A stretch of DNA of 64,000 nucleotides from JAFDVL01 sp963794955 (lineage in GTDB: Bacteria; Acidobacteriota; Blastocatellia; RBC074). The position numbers and the translations under genes were made by a program. The DNA lies in NCBI GenBank assembly GCA_963794955.1, contig CAWCGF010000003.1, positions 264,022 to 328,021 of the forward strand, written 5' to 3'. Shown here in pieces: positions 1 to 7,636 of this stretch. The notes under the pieces are model-generated. The model did no database searches. It was given only the letters and a program-made list of their open reading frames with translations, and had not been told where the DNA came from. Each line of letters opens with the position of its first letter. Positions within the stretch are counted from its first letter, which is position 1.

Positions 1-25
1 ACGACCTTAATTTGAGATGAATCTT

Positions 26-1477
26 TTATGCCAAAATTGGTTGGATGACATTACCGCCGAAATCCGTCAGGCGTTCATCGCGCCCATTATGCTTGAACGT
101 CAGCTTCCATTGATCCAAGCCGAGCAAGTGCAAAATCGTCGCGTTGATGTCACGCGGGTGATAACGCTCCCCCACGCATTTGAAGCCGAGTTCATCGGTT
201 TGCCCGATGACTTGTCCGCCTTTGACGCCGCCGCCTGCCATCCACATCGAAAAGCCTTCGGGGTTGTGATCGCGGCCTTTGCCGTTTTCGGAAACGGGCG
301 TGCGTCCGAATTCCGTGCCCCACACGACGAGCGTCGAATCCAGCATTCCACGACTCTTCAAATCTTTCAGCAAACCGGCAATCGGTTGATCCGTCCACAA
401 ACTCATCTTGTCATGATTTTCTTTGATGAGGTCATGCGCGTCCCATTGCGTGCTGACGGGGCCGCCGCCGGAAAAGAGCAATACATTGCGCACGCCGCGT
501 TCCACCAAGCGTCGCGCGAGTAAACAGCGCGTCCCAAACTCGCGCGTATGCGGACTGTCGAGGCCGTAAAGCTTCTTCGTCGCTTCGGATTCTTTGCTGA
601 CATCCACCGCTTCCGGCGCGTGTTGTTGCATCCGAAACGCCAGTTCATATGAAGCAATGCGTGCCGCCATCTCGCTATCTTCTGCTGCCTGATTCATCTC
701 GTTCATTTTGCGCAAGTAATTGAGCAGATGACGCTGCTGCTTACTGTTGCTGTGTGGCGGCGGAGCCAGATGCAGAATCGGCGTCTTGCCATTGCGCAAT
801 TGCGTGCCTTGATACAGCGTCGGCAAGTAACCATTGTCCCACATTGGCGACCCGCCTTCGGGCAAGCCTTCCGGCTGCGTCAGCACGCAATAGGCCGGCA
901 AGTTCTGGCTTTCCGTGCCAAGCCCATACGTGACCCAACTGCCGAGCGAAGGATGCCCGGCCAGCACGCGACTCGTCAGCATTTGATACATCGCAGGCGC
1001 ATGCACGGCACTTTCGGTGTAGCACGACCGCAGCACCGCGATGTCATCAATGCACGAAGCGATATGCGGAAACAGTTCCGAAACTTCAATGCCAGCTTGT
1101 CCATACTTTTTGAATTTCCACTGACTGCCGAGCAGCGGTGTGCCCTGCTTGACGAATTGACCTTTGACTTCGCCGAAGGATTTGGGCAATTGCTGTCCGT
1201 GCATTTGGTCGAGCACCGGCTTCGGGTCAAACGTTTCCATCTGGCTTGGGCCTCCGACCATAAACAAATAAATCACCGCTTTGGCTTTAGCAGCGAAATG
1301 CGGCGGTTTGGGCGCAAGCGGGCTATTCGATTGCGGAGTTTGGCGTTTGGCTTGCGGATTGGCAGCGGCTTCCTGCAGAAGCAAGGCCGACAAGGCGAGT
1401 GCGCCGAAACCGTTGGCGGATTGGGTTAGAAATTCACGACGATTGCTGGCAATGGGAATATGGGGAACCCGTTTCAT
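26..1477 (-). CDS. DUF1501 family Tat-exported protein
   Basis: A 483-residue protein of the DUF1501 family (alkaline-phosphatase-like fold, sulfatase-related), a group abundant in Planctomycetes and Acidobacteria whose substrate is not established. The N-terminus has a twin-arginine signal (NRREFLTQSA at residues 12-21, then a hydrophobic stretch), so export in folded form is expected. Typical family blocks are visible: GGPSQMETFDPKP near residue 74, EARIASYELA-type sequence near 270, LLARRLVERGVRNVLL near 318 and GTEFGRTP near 388. Length is normal for the family. A ribosome-binding site (AGAGG) lies just upstream of the ATG. In many relatives the gene follows a PSD1 (DUF1549/DUF1553) gene; none is found upstream here, where a palindromic repeat and a SpoIIE remnant lie instead. 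Confidence 0.93.
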   Translation of the reverse strand: MKRVPHIPIASNRREFLTQSANGFGALALSALLLQEAAANPQAKRQTPQSNSPLAPKPPHFAAKAKAVIYLFMVGGPSQMETFDPKPVLDQMHGQQLPKSFGEVKGQFVKQGTPLLGSQWKFKKYGQAGIEVSELFPHIASCIDDIAVLRSCYTESAVHAPAMYQMLTSRVLAGHPSLGSWVTYGLGTESQNLPAYCVLTQPEGLPEGGSPMWDNGYLPTLYQGTQLRNGKTPILHLAPPPHSNSKQQRHLLNYLRKMNEMNQAAEDSEMAARIASYELAFRMQQHAPEAVDVSKESEATKKLYGLDSPHTREFGTRCLLARRLVERGVRNVLLFSGGGPVSTQWDAHDLIKENHDKMSLWTDQPIAGLLKDLKSRGMLDSTLVVWGTEFGRTPVSENGKGRDHNPEGFSMWMAGGGVKGGQVIGQTDELGFKCVGERYHPRDINATILHLLGLDQWKLTFKHNGRDERLTDFGGNVIQPILA

Positions 1478-1530
1478 AAAGCCTCTCTTTACCTCATGCG
1501 TTTTGCGAATGCCGAAAGCGCTGCTGAAGA

Positions 1531-1620
1531 GGCGTCATGTCATGAGTTCAAGCTTTAGCTTGCTACCCGCCGTACGCCTCTCGACGCTAAAACCAAGCTG
1601 AAGCTTGAACTCTTGACGCC
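1531..1620. repeat. 90-bp palindromic interspersed-type element
   Basis: Arms GAGTTCAAGCTTTAGCTTG (1544-1562) and CAAGCTGAAGCTTGAACTC (1594-1612) are complementary over 19 bp with a single mismatch, which would be a G-U pair in RNA. An outer pair GGCGTCA (1531-1537) and TGACGCC (1614-1620) extends the stem. It lies between a DUF1501 gene and a phosphatase remnant that point the same way. There is no T-run, so it is not a clear intrinsic terminator. It resembles a mobile palindromic repeat; only one copy of this sequence was found in the window. Confidence 0.7.
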
Positions 1621-1653
1621 TGTTTTTCAAGGTGTTCGCGTCGTTCAGCGCAT

Positions 1654-1947
1654 TCACTTTGCTTTTAAAATAACCAACGTCAAATCATCATCCAGCTTCC
1701 GCCCCTCTGCCCATACGTCTGCTTCCGCTAACAACCGCTCAATGATTTCTTCCGGCGTCATCTGCGCACAAGCCTGTAAACATTGCTCGACACGCTCTTC
1801 GCCGAACATTTCATCCGCCGGATTGAACAATTCCGTCAAGCCATCGCTGAGCATTACCAACACATCACCCGGCTGCATCTCCGTTGTCCTTTTGCGGTAG
1901 CGATGGCTCGTCACGCTGCCCAGCGGTAAGCCGGTCAGGTTGAAGCG
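1654..1947 (-). pseudogene. C-terminal remnant of a SpoIIE/RsbU-type PP2C phosphatase
   Basis: The reading frame encodes only the last ~98 residues of a serine phosphatase domain: RFNLTGLPLGS, then MQPGDVLVMLSDGLTELFNP, MFGEERVEQCL, and the terminal DDDLTLVILKAK. These match the ends of RsbU/SpoIIE phosphatases that activate anti-anti-sigma factors. The N-terminal half of the catalytic domain and any sensor domain are absent. An in-frame TAG (1948-1950) directly precedes the RFNLTG block, and upstream sequence in this frame shows no phosphatase similarity. A GTG at 1912-1914 could in principle start an 86-residue peptide, but it would lack the metal-binding aspartates of the N-terminal half. 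Read as a 5'-deleted gene fragment. An intact RsbW-like/STAS pair, possible former partners, sits at 9060-9903. Confidence 0.75.
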
Positions 1948-2035
1948 CTACAACATCATCCTGATGAATGATGAACTCTTCCAGGGCTGGCTTGACACGC
2001 TCTGCCTGGTTCGACACAATCACGACTTTTGCGAT

Positions 2036-2063
2036 AAATGACAAAGGACAGATGACCAATGAT
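2036..2063 (+). repeat. Four tandem heptanucleotide units supplying the lysC RBS and start
   Basis: Units AAATGAC, AAAGGAC, AGATGAC and CAATGAT follow one another without gaps. They belong to the same degenerate family as the inverted array at 5301-5392. The second unit contains the Shine-Dalgarno-like AAAGGA and the fourth contains the lysC ATG. Confidence 0.6.
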
Positions 2064-3445
2064 CGTAATGAAATTTGGTGGCACTTCGGTTGAAGATGCC
2101 ACTGCGATGCGCCGCTTGGTTTCGATTGTGCGGCAACAGCTTGAACGCCAGCCTATCGTCGTTGTGTCCGCGATGGCGCGGGTGACGAATGGGTTGCTGG
2201 ATTGTGCGCGGTTGACTGCCGAAGGCAAAGACGCGGAGGTGCAGCCGAAGCTTGATGAAATTACGGCGCGGCATTATGCGGCAGCGGACGACTTGGCGTT
2301 GCCGGAGGAGCGGCAGGCATTGCGCGATATGTTGCAAACGCAATTTGCCGAACTGCTGCGCACGTTGGATGCCATTCGGCAACACGGCAGTCATCACGCC
2401 GGCGCTCTCTGACGGCGTTTCGGCGCAGGGCGAGTTGCTGTCTTCGTTGCTGGTCGCGGCGGCGTTTCGTGCCGATGGCATCAGCAGCGAACGCATTGAT
2501 ATTCGCCCTGCAATGCGGACAACCGATGATTTCATGCGCGCGGCGATTGAATTTGACGTTGCCGATCCGCTATTGCACGAAGCGTTCACGACACAGGTCA
2601 AGGCGGGGCGCGTGCCTGTTACACAGGGCTTCATCGGCTCGACTGCGGACGGGCGCACGACGACGATTGGGCGCGGCGGTTCGGACTATTCGGCTTCGAT
2701 CATTGGCGCGGCAGTGAATGCGAGGGCGATTGAAATCTGGACGGATGTGGACGGGATGATGACGACCGATCCGCGCATCGTGCCGGAAGCCGCAAAGATC
2801 AAAACGATTTCGTTTGCGGAAGCGTCAGAGCTGGCGTATTTCGGCGCGAAGGTGTTGCATCCATCAACACTGCGCCCGGCGATGGTCAAGAACATTCCTG
2901 TGTATATTTGCAATTCGCGGCGACCGCACGTGCAGGGAACAGCGATTCTGTCTCACGCGCCTGCGTCCAAATCTCCGATCAAAGCCATTGCCTTCAAGCG
3001 CGGCATCACAGTGGTGAATGTGGATTCGGTGCGCATGCTAATGGCACACGGCTTTTTGGCGCGGCTCTTTGAAGTCTTCAATCGGCACGAAACAGCAGTG
3101 GATATGGTGGCGACCTCGGAAGTGAGCGTTTCGATGACACTGGATGATACGCGCCATCTGGATGCTATTATTGCTGACTTGCGGGCGTTCGGCGAAGTGA
3201 CAGTCGAACGGGATCGCGCGTTGATTTGTCTGGTCGGTGAGCAGATGAAGTTTACGCCGGGGCTGGCTTCGCGTATCTTTACGCCGTTGCAGGACATCAA
3301 CATCTCGATGATTTCGCACGGCGCATCCGCCATCAACGCGAGCTTTGTGATCGAAAGTACGTTGGTGGACGAAGCGGTCAAGCGACTACATCAGGAATTT
3401 TTTAGCGAATTGGATGAAGAAACGTTTGAGAAAGTGAGCGATTAA
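2059..3445 (+). CDS. lysC: Aspartokinase, interrupted by a +1 frameshift
   Basis: Aspartate kinase catalyses the first step of the aspartate pathway (Lys, Thr, Met, diaminopimelate). The first frame carries the N-terminal nucleotide-binding block MKFGGTSVEDA and runs to about residue 110. The second frame resumes at about 2390 with VITPALSDGVSAQGELLSS, continues through TTTIGRGGSDYSAS and WTDVDGMMTTDPR, and ends in two ACT regulatory domains (IKAIAFKRGITVVNVDS and ALICLVGEQM blocks). The reconstructed protein is about 460 residues, normal for a monofunctional LysC. One extra base near 2389 (GGC AGT versus GGC GTC) breaks the frame. Because the gene should be essential and all other conserved blocks are intact, a sequencing or assembly error is more likely than loss. 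The start codon and an AAAGGA ribosome-binding site lie inside four tandem 7-bp repeat units (2036-2063). Confidence 0.9.
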
Positions 3446-3447
3446 AA

Positions 3448-4479
3448 ATGCGATTAACTGAAATGGCATCGTGCGCGGGTTGAGCGGCGAAGCTCACGCC
3501 TGGCGTACTCGCTCAAGTTTTGAGCGGATTACCAAAGCAACCGCATAACCCAAACCTGTTGGTAGGCTTCGAGCACGCCGATGACGCCGGAGTGTATCTG
3601 CTGCGCGATGATTTGGCGCTGGTGCAGACGCTCGATTTCTTCACGCCGATTGTGGATGACCCATTTGATTACGGGCGCATCGCGGCGCTGAATTCGATCA
3701 ATGATGTGTGGGCAATGGGCGGCACGCCGATCACGGCGATGGCGATCACCTGCTTTCCGCGCAAGGGCGTAGATTTTGCGATCCTCGGCGAAATCATGCG
3801 CGGCGGCTTGTCTGTGCTGATGGAAAATAATGTTGCCTTGATCGGTGGTCACAGCGTGGACAATGCTGACATTATGTTTGGCTATTCGGTGACAGGCGTG
3901 ATTGATCCAAAGCAAATCGCAACCAATAGCGGCGCGCGTCCGGGCGATGTCTTGATCCTGACGAAGCCGATTGGCACCGGCGTGATTTCGACGGCAATTA
4001 AGTTTGAAAAATGCAGCGCGGAAGTGGCTGAAGCCTCTATCAAAACGATGCTCACACCTGCGCGCGAAGCGGCTGCCGCCATGCGGGACTTTGGAGTGAA
4101 GGCCGCCACCGACATCACTGGATTTGGCTTGCTCGGTCACGCGTGGGAAGTGGCAAAGGCAAGTAATGTCACATTTGAAATTGACTCTGCCAAAATCCCG
4201 CTGCTACCAAGTGCGCTGGAATTAGCGACAGCCGGAATGCTCACGCGCGGAGACCGCGTCAATCGGGAGTACGTTGGCGAGGATGTGGCGATTGATGCGG
4301 CAGTTAATGAACCAATGCAGAGCTTACTCTATGATCCGCAGACAGCGGGCGGCTTGTTGATTTGTATTGCGGAAAATCGGGCGGCTGACTTGCTGAGGGT
4401 TTTGCATCACAATTACCCGCAAGCCGCGATCATTGGACATGTGGTCGAATCTCAAATCCAAGCGTTATCTATCCTGTAA
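3448..4479 (+). CDS. selD: Selenide, water dikinase containing selenocysteine (UGA at 3481)
   Basis: SelD makes selenophosphate from selenide and ATP, the Se donor for Sec-tRNA and 2-selenouridine. The ATG at 3448, two bases after the lysC stop, gives MRLTEMASCAG, then an in-frame TGA (3481-3483), then AAKLTPGVLAQVLSGL and an uninterrupted SelD. This aligns with the family's catalytic segment G-x-G-(C/U)-x-x-K-x-x-P, where the residue is Cys or Sec, and the following Lys is the conserved one. Downstream blocks are textbook: NLLVGFEHADDAG, DFFTPIVDDP, NSINDVWAMGG, GGHSVDNADI, DITGFGLLGHA and YDPQTAGGLL. Total about 343 residues, normal. An automated call would start at TTG 3520 and lose the active site. 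A hairpin suitable as a bacterial SECIS begins in the UGA. SelA, SelB and tRNA-Sec must be encoded elsewhere. Confidence 0.92.
3481..3515 (+). promoter_or_regulatory. Candidate bacterial SECIS hairpin of selD
   Basis: TGAGCG (3481-3486, including the Sec codon) can pair with CGCTCA (3510-3515). Inside it ACGC (3496-3499) can pair with GCGT (3503-3506), placing a small apical loop about 17 nt after the UGA, within the spacing known for bacterial SECIS elements. Alternative foldings are possible (TGAGC with GCTCA at 3492-3496), so the exact structure is an inference. Confidence 0.55.
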
Positions 4480-4485
4480 TAAAAA

Positions 4486-4515
4486 ACGCGCATTACGATT
4501 GAGCGTAATGCGCGT
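4486..4515. terminator. Bidirectional terminator between selD and the ABC ATPase gene
   Basis: ACGCGCATTACG (4486-4497) and CGTAATGCGCGT (4504-4515) form a perfect 12-bp stem with loop ATTGAG. An A-run (4481-4486) precedes it, giving a U-tract for the leftward gene; the pyrimidine-rich CCTTTCTTCT follows for the rightward gene. It sits between convergent selD and the ABC ATPase gene. Confidence 0.85.
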
Positions 4516-4540
4516 CCTTTCTTCTCAGCTATCCTCTGCG

Positions 4541-5299
4541 TTACTTCCGCCGAATATCACGATCAATCATACCGTCGCGGATGAAAATCTCGCGGTGCGC
4601 ATGCTCGGCGATTTCGGGTTCGTGCGTGACCAGGATGATCGTGTTGCCTTGATCGTGCAGATGTTCGAGCAAGGCCATGATTTCAACCGACGTTTTGGAG
4701 TCGAGGTTGCCGGTCGGCTCATCCGCCAGGATGATCGAAGGGCTGTTAACGAGCGCGCGGGCAATCGCGACGCGTTGGCGTTGGCCGCCGGACAGTTCAT
4801 TCGGGCGATGGGTCATGCGATGACCGAGTTCGACAGATTCCAACGCTTTCTTCGCCATCTCGATGCGTTTGGCGGAAGGGGTGCCGTTGTAAATCAACGG
4901 CAACTCGACGTTATGCAGTGCGGTGGCGCGCGGCAACAGGTTGAAGGTTTGAAACACAAAGCCGATTTCCTTGTTGCGGATGCGGGCGAGTTCGTCATCG
5001 TCCATTTCCGACACCAGCTTGCCATTCAGCCAATATTCACCCTGGCTCGGCGTATCCAGACAGCCGATCATATTCATCAACGTAGATTTGCCGGAACCGG
5101 ATGGGCCGATGATCGCCAGATATTCGCCTCGCTTTACCTCAAAGGAAACGCCCCGCAGCGCGTGAATTTCCTCTTCGCCCATCACGTATGTTTTCCATAA
5201 ATTCACGGTGCGGATCATGGAATCCACACCGACACTATTTTTTGCGGGGCGCGCGGGAGAAGCGGTCGTTATTTGTGTATCAGTCAGCATAGGATTCAT
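4541..5299 (-). CDS. ABC transporter ATPase (MacB/LolD-type)
   Basis: A 252-residue ATPase of the LolD/MacB/FtsE group that powers membrane-extracted or tripartite efflux systems. Visible motifs: Walker A GPSGSGKST, Q-loop FVFQTFNLLPR, signature LSGGQRQRVAIARAL, Walker B ILADEPTGNLDS, and the switch histidine in ILVTHEPE. The first ~25 residues before MIRTVNLWKTYVMG are an extension of low complexity. Expressed with or after the adaptor gene upstream (5395-6888). The spacer between them is completely occupied by an inverted heptanucleotide repeat, one unit of which (AAGGAC) is the only ribosome-binding site visible. No FtsX/MacB-like permease gene is adjacent, so the membrane partner must lie elsewhere or the neighbourhood has lost it. 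Confidence 0.92.
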   Translation of the reverse strand: MNPMLTDTQITTASPARPAKNSVGVDSMIRTVNLWKTYVMGEEEIHALRGVSFEVKRGEYLAIIGPSGSGKSTLMNMIGCLDTPSQGEYWLNGKLVSEMDDDELARIRNKEIGFVFQTFNLLPRATALHNVELPLIYNGTPSAKRIEMAKKALESVELGHRMTHRPNELSGGQRQRVAIARALVNSPSIILADEPTGNLDSKTSVEIMALLEHLHDQGNTIILVTHEPEIAEHAHREIFIRDGMIDRDIRRK

Positions 5300-5300
5300 T

Positions 5301-5392
5301 GTTATTTGTCCTTGGTCATTTGTCCCTGGTCATTCGTCAAAAGCCGGATTGACTTGCAAATGACCAAGGACAAATAACCAGGGACGAATAAT
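5301..5392. repeat. Inverted array of heptanucleotide repeats filling an intergenic spacer
   Basis: A 22-bp perfect inverted repeat, 5301-5322 against 5357-5378, is built of 7-bp units. The right arm reads AAATGAC, CAAGGAC, AAATAAC, CAGGGAC, GAATAAT; the left arm is the same family on the other strand. It starts 2 bp before the ATPase ATG and ends 2 bp before the adaptor's stop codon. It can fold into one long hairpin in the transcript. Confidence 0.85.
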
Positions 5393-5394
5393 GA

Positions 5395-6888
5395 TTAGCT
5401 TTTCGTTGCCTCACCGCTCGGCTTTTTGTTTTTGTCTTCGAGCTTGATCACAGTGTTATTTTTGAGCGTACGCAGTTGGCGATAAGGGCCGGTAATCAAC
5501 ACCTCACTGCCGCTCAAACCGCTCTTGACTTCAATGTCGTTTTCGCCAGTGATGCCGGTTTCCACAGGGGTAAAGACGGCTTTGTTCTCCTTGACCAGAA
5601 ATACGCCTTTGACAGTTTTCTTTTTCTCAATGGGCGCGTTGCCAGTGGTTGGCGTAGGGGTTGGCTTGGCTTCCTTGCCCGCTTTGCCTTCCTGGTCAAG
5701 TTGCACGGGATCACGTTCGACTAAGGCTTGCAGCGGAATGGCGATTACGTTTTCGCGCTTGTCGGTGAAAATCGTCGCGGTGGCCGACATGCCGGGACGC
5801 AGGCGCTCGCGGTTTTCTGGCGAGAGGTTAGATAGACGGATGACGATTTTGAATTCCTTCGCTTCCTGGGTGCCGGAGTTGGCGGTTTGCGAAATGTTCT
5901 GCCCGGATTTCGTGACCGCCGAAGCCGCTTTTTCTTTTACTTCACCTTCCAGTTCTTTTTCGCCGAGCGCGTCCACTTTGACGGTGGCGCGTTGCCCGAC
6001 CTGCACATTGGCGATGTCGGTTTCGTCCACGCGAACTTCAACGTTGATGGTGGACATATCGGCAATGATAACGAGCGGCGTGGATTGGAAATTAGCCGTC
6101 GCGAAGGTGCCTACATCAACCGGTTTGTTGGCGATGACGCCTTCGATGGAAGCGAATTGGACGGTCTTGCTCAGGAAGTCAGCGGAACTGCGTAAATTGG
6201 CTCGTTGTTGTGCTACGCGGGCTTGGGCTGACCGCAGCGAGGCTTGCGCTTGATTGACACGTAATTGCGCATCTTTGATTTGGGATTCCACCTGCGCCAC
6301 GCGCGCTTTGGCCGCATTGACGGAAGCGGTTGCGGAATCGTAGCGCGCTTTGGCCGTATCAAAGGTGGAGCGGGTTTCAATGCCAGCCTCTACCAATTCG
6401 GTGCGGCGTTTGAGTTCGATTTCGGCATTGGCTTGATCCACTTTCGCGCGATCTAAATCTGCCTGCGCACTGTTGAGGGAAGCTTGGGCCGTGATAATGG
6501 CATTTTCAGCCACGTTGATGGTCGCGTTTTGATTTTGTACATCTGCCTCGCTGGCGCGCACGGCGGCTTCTTGAATGGAAACCGACGATTCCTGCTGCGT
6601 CGGATCAAGGCGCACAATCTTCTGGCCTTTTTTCACCAAATCGCCTTCTTTGACATACGTGTCGGTGACGCGCCCGCTGACTTCAGCCGTCAGGTTGATA
6701 AGCTGGATGGGACGGACTTCACCATTCGCAGTGACTTTGGATTCCAGCAGATTGCGTTTTTCGACTTTAGCGGTTTGCACTTCGGGGGCATCAGTACGGC
6801 GTGCATAGATGCTGGCGATGATGGTGCCAGCGATGGCAAGGATGACAATCGAGGCAATAATAATCTTTTTTCTTTTCGAGACAGCCAT
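5395..6888 (-). CDS. HlyD/MacA-type periplasmic adaptor (membrane fusion protein)
   Basis: About 497 residues. After a short basic start (MAVSKRKK) comes a single N-terminal membrane segment (IIIASIVILAIAGTIIA), then the split biotinyl-lipoyl hairpin: LTAEVSGRVTDTYVKEGDLV near residue 65 and FASIEGVIANKPVDVG near 245. A long Ala/Gln-rich coiled coil lies between them (about 100-235), and a beta-barrel domain follows (ERLRPGMSATATIF). A low-complexity KEAKPTPTPTTGNAP segment precedes the C-terminal membrane-proximal domain. This is the adaptor of a MacAB-like or similar tripartite export system and pairs with the ATPase downstream. The ATG at 6888 was chosen because GGAG lies 6 bp upstream; a TTG at 6900 would also be open. 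Substrate unknown. Confidence 0.9.
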   Translation of the reverse strand: MAVSKRKKIIIASIVILAIAGTIIASIYARRTDAPEVQTAKVEKRNLLESKVTANGEVRPIQLINLTAEVSGRVTDTYVKEGDLVKKGQKIVRLDPTQQESSVSIQEAAVRASEADVQNQNATINVAENAIITAQASLNSAQADLDRAKVDQANAEIELKRRTELVEAGIETRSTFDTAKARYDSATASVNAAKARVAQVESQIKDAQLRVNQAQASLRSAQARVAQQRANLRSSADFLSKTVQFASIEGVIANKPVDVGTFATANFQSTPLVIIADMSTINVEVRVDETDIANVQVGQRATVKVDALGEKELEGEVKEKAASAVTKSGQNISQTANSGTQEAKEFKIVIRLSNLSPENRERLRPGMSATATIFTDKRENVIAIPLQALVERDPVQLDQEGKAGKEAKPTPTPTTGNAPIEKKKTVKGVFLVKENKAVFTPVETGITGENDIEVKSGLSGSEVLITGPYRQLRTLKNNTVIKLEDKNKKPSGEATKS

Positions 6889-7026
6889 GAATAACTCCAA
6901 TAAATATTGTGGTGAGACAGCCTAACAGATGCGGTATACGAAGACCAAGAATCCCGTGTTCCAAAAAAATGAAGTGCGTAGTAGAGGGCATTCTAGTGGC
7001 CGAACTCGTTTCAGACAAGCCGTAGT

Positions 7027-7563
7027 TTACGGCAATCGAAGCTGGGCTAGAATTTGAGTTGCCAACGCCTCGGGCGAGGCTTCGGCGGTGACGGGCACGC
7101 GCATTTGGGCTTGCTGGTAAAGCGGGCTTCTTTGCTGATAACGCAGGTTGGCTTCCTCTCTGGTCGGAGCCAATGGGCGCACTACCGTATCGCTTTGAAT
7201 GCGTTGCCAGCATAATTCAAAAGGCGCATCCAGCCAGATTGAAATGCCCGTCAGCGCGACCACCTCGCGGTTGACAGCTTGCGTAAAAGCGCCGCCACCG
7301 AGTGCAATCACGACTGCTTTGCCCCGTGCCGCCTGTTGCAAGCATTCGGTTTCAAGTTGGCGGAAATAGGGTTCGCCTTCCTGCCGGACAATTTCGGCAA
7401 TCGGTTTGCCTGCGCGGTTGATAATCTCTTCGTCCAAATCTATGAACGGGGACTTCAGTTGAGCGGCGAGTGCGCGTCCGACCGTTGTTTTGCCAGAGGC
7501 CATGAAGCCAAGGAGGAAGAGATGGCGGATGGCGGACTGCGGACTGCGGATTATTTGATCCAT
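7027..7563 (-). CDS. aroK: Shikimate kinase
   Basis: Phosphorylates shikimate in the chorismate pathway. The P-loop GFMASGKTT is followed by FIDLDEEI (shikimate/Mg contact), FRQLETECL, and the substrate-binding GGGA of VIALGGGAFTQ; RPLAPTREE forms the lid region. About 178 residues from the ATG at 7563, the usual size. Lies just downstream of aroA on the same strand, so the two pathway genes are probably co-transcribed. Oddly, the first ~15 codons (DQIIRSPQSAIRH) are encoded by tandem 7-bp repeat units, so the natural N-terminus may have been rewritten by the repeat. A longer frame reaches 7638 but adds only repeat-encoded residues. Confidence 0.92.
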   Translation of the reverse strand: MDQIIRSPQSAIRHLFLLGFMASGKTTVGRALAAQLKSPFIDLDEEIINRAGKPIAEIVRQEGEPYFRQLETECLQQAARGKAVVIALGGGAFTQAVNREVVALTGISIWLDAPFELCWQRIQSDTVVRPLAPTREEANLRYQQRSPLYQQAQMRVPVTAEASPEALATQILAQLRLP

Positions 7564-7636
7564 AACTTGGCAACGGGAAAGGGAACAATTGGGGAAAGCA
7601 ACCAGGCCATAAATCAATCCGCAGTCCGCCATCCGC
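7525..7636. repeat. Inverted GCGGATT-type heptad arrays at the aroA-aroK junction
   Basis: GCGGATGGCGGACTGCGGA (7525-7543) and its exact reverse complement (7618-7636) form a 19-bp inverted repeat around a 74-nt loop. Arms are made of 7-bp units related to GCGGATT/GCGGACT. One arm encodes the N-terminus of aroK, the other the last residues and stop codon of aroA. Same family as the element at 13328-13406. Confidence 0.85.

Noticed and set aside
728..1429. 233-codon plus-strand ORF opposite the DUF1501 gene
   Set aside because: It is the antisense of a clearly coding region and has no family features.
3520..4479. SelD starting at TTG 3520
   Set aside because: It would lack the catalytic loop and Lys; the in-frame UGA reading from 3448 restores both.
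5301..5392. CRISPR-like array
   Set aside because: Units are 7 bp, contiguous and inverted about a centre, with no spacers and no cas genes.
7019..7033. GCCGTA-GTT-TACGGC hairpin as aroK terminator
   Set aside because: The stem overlaps the stop codon and only two Ts follow; too weak to support.
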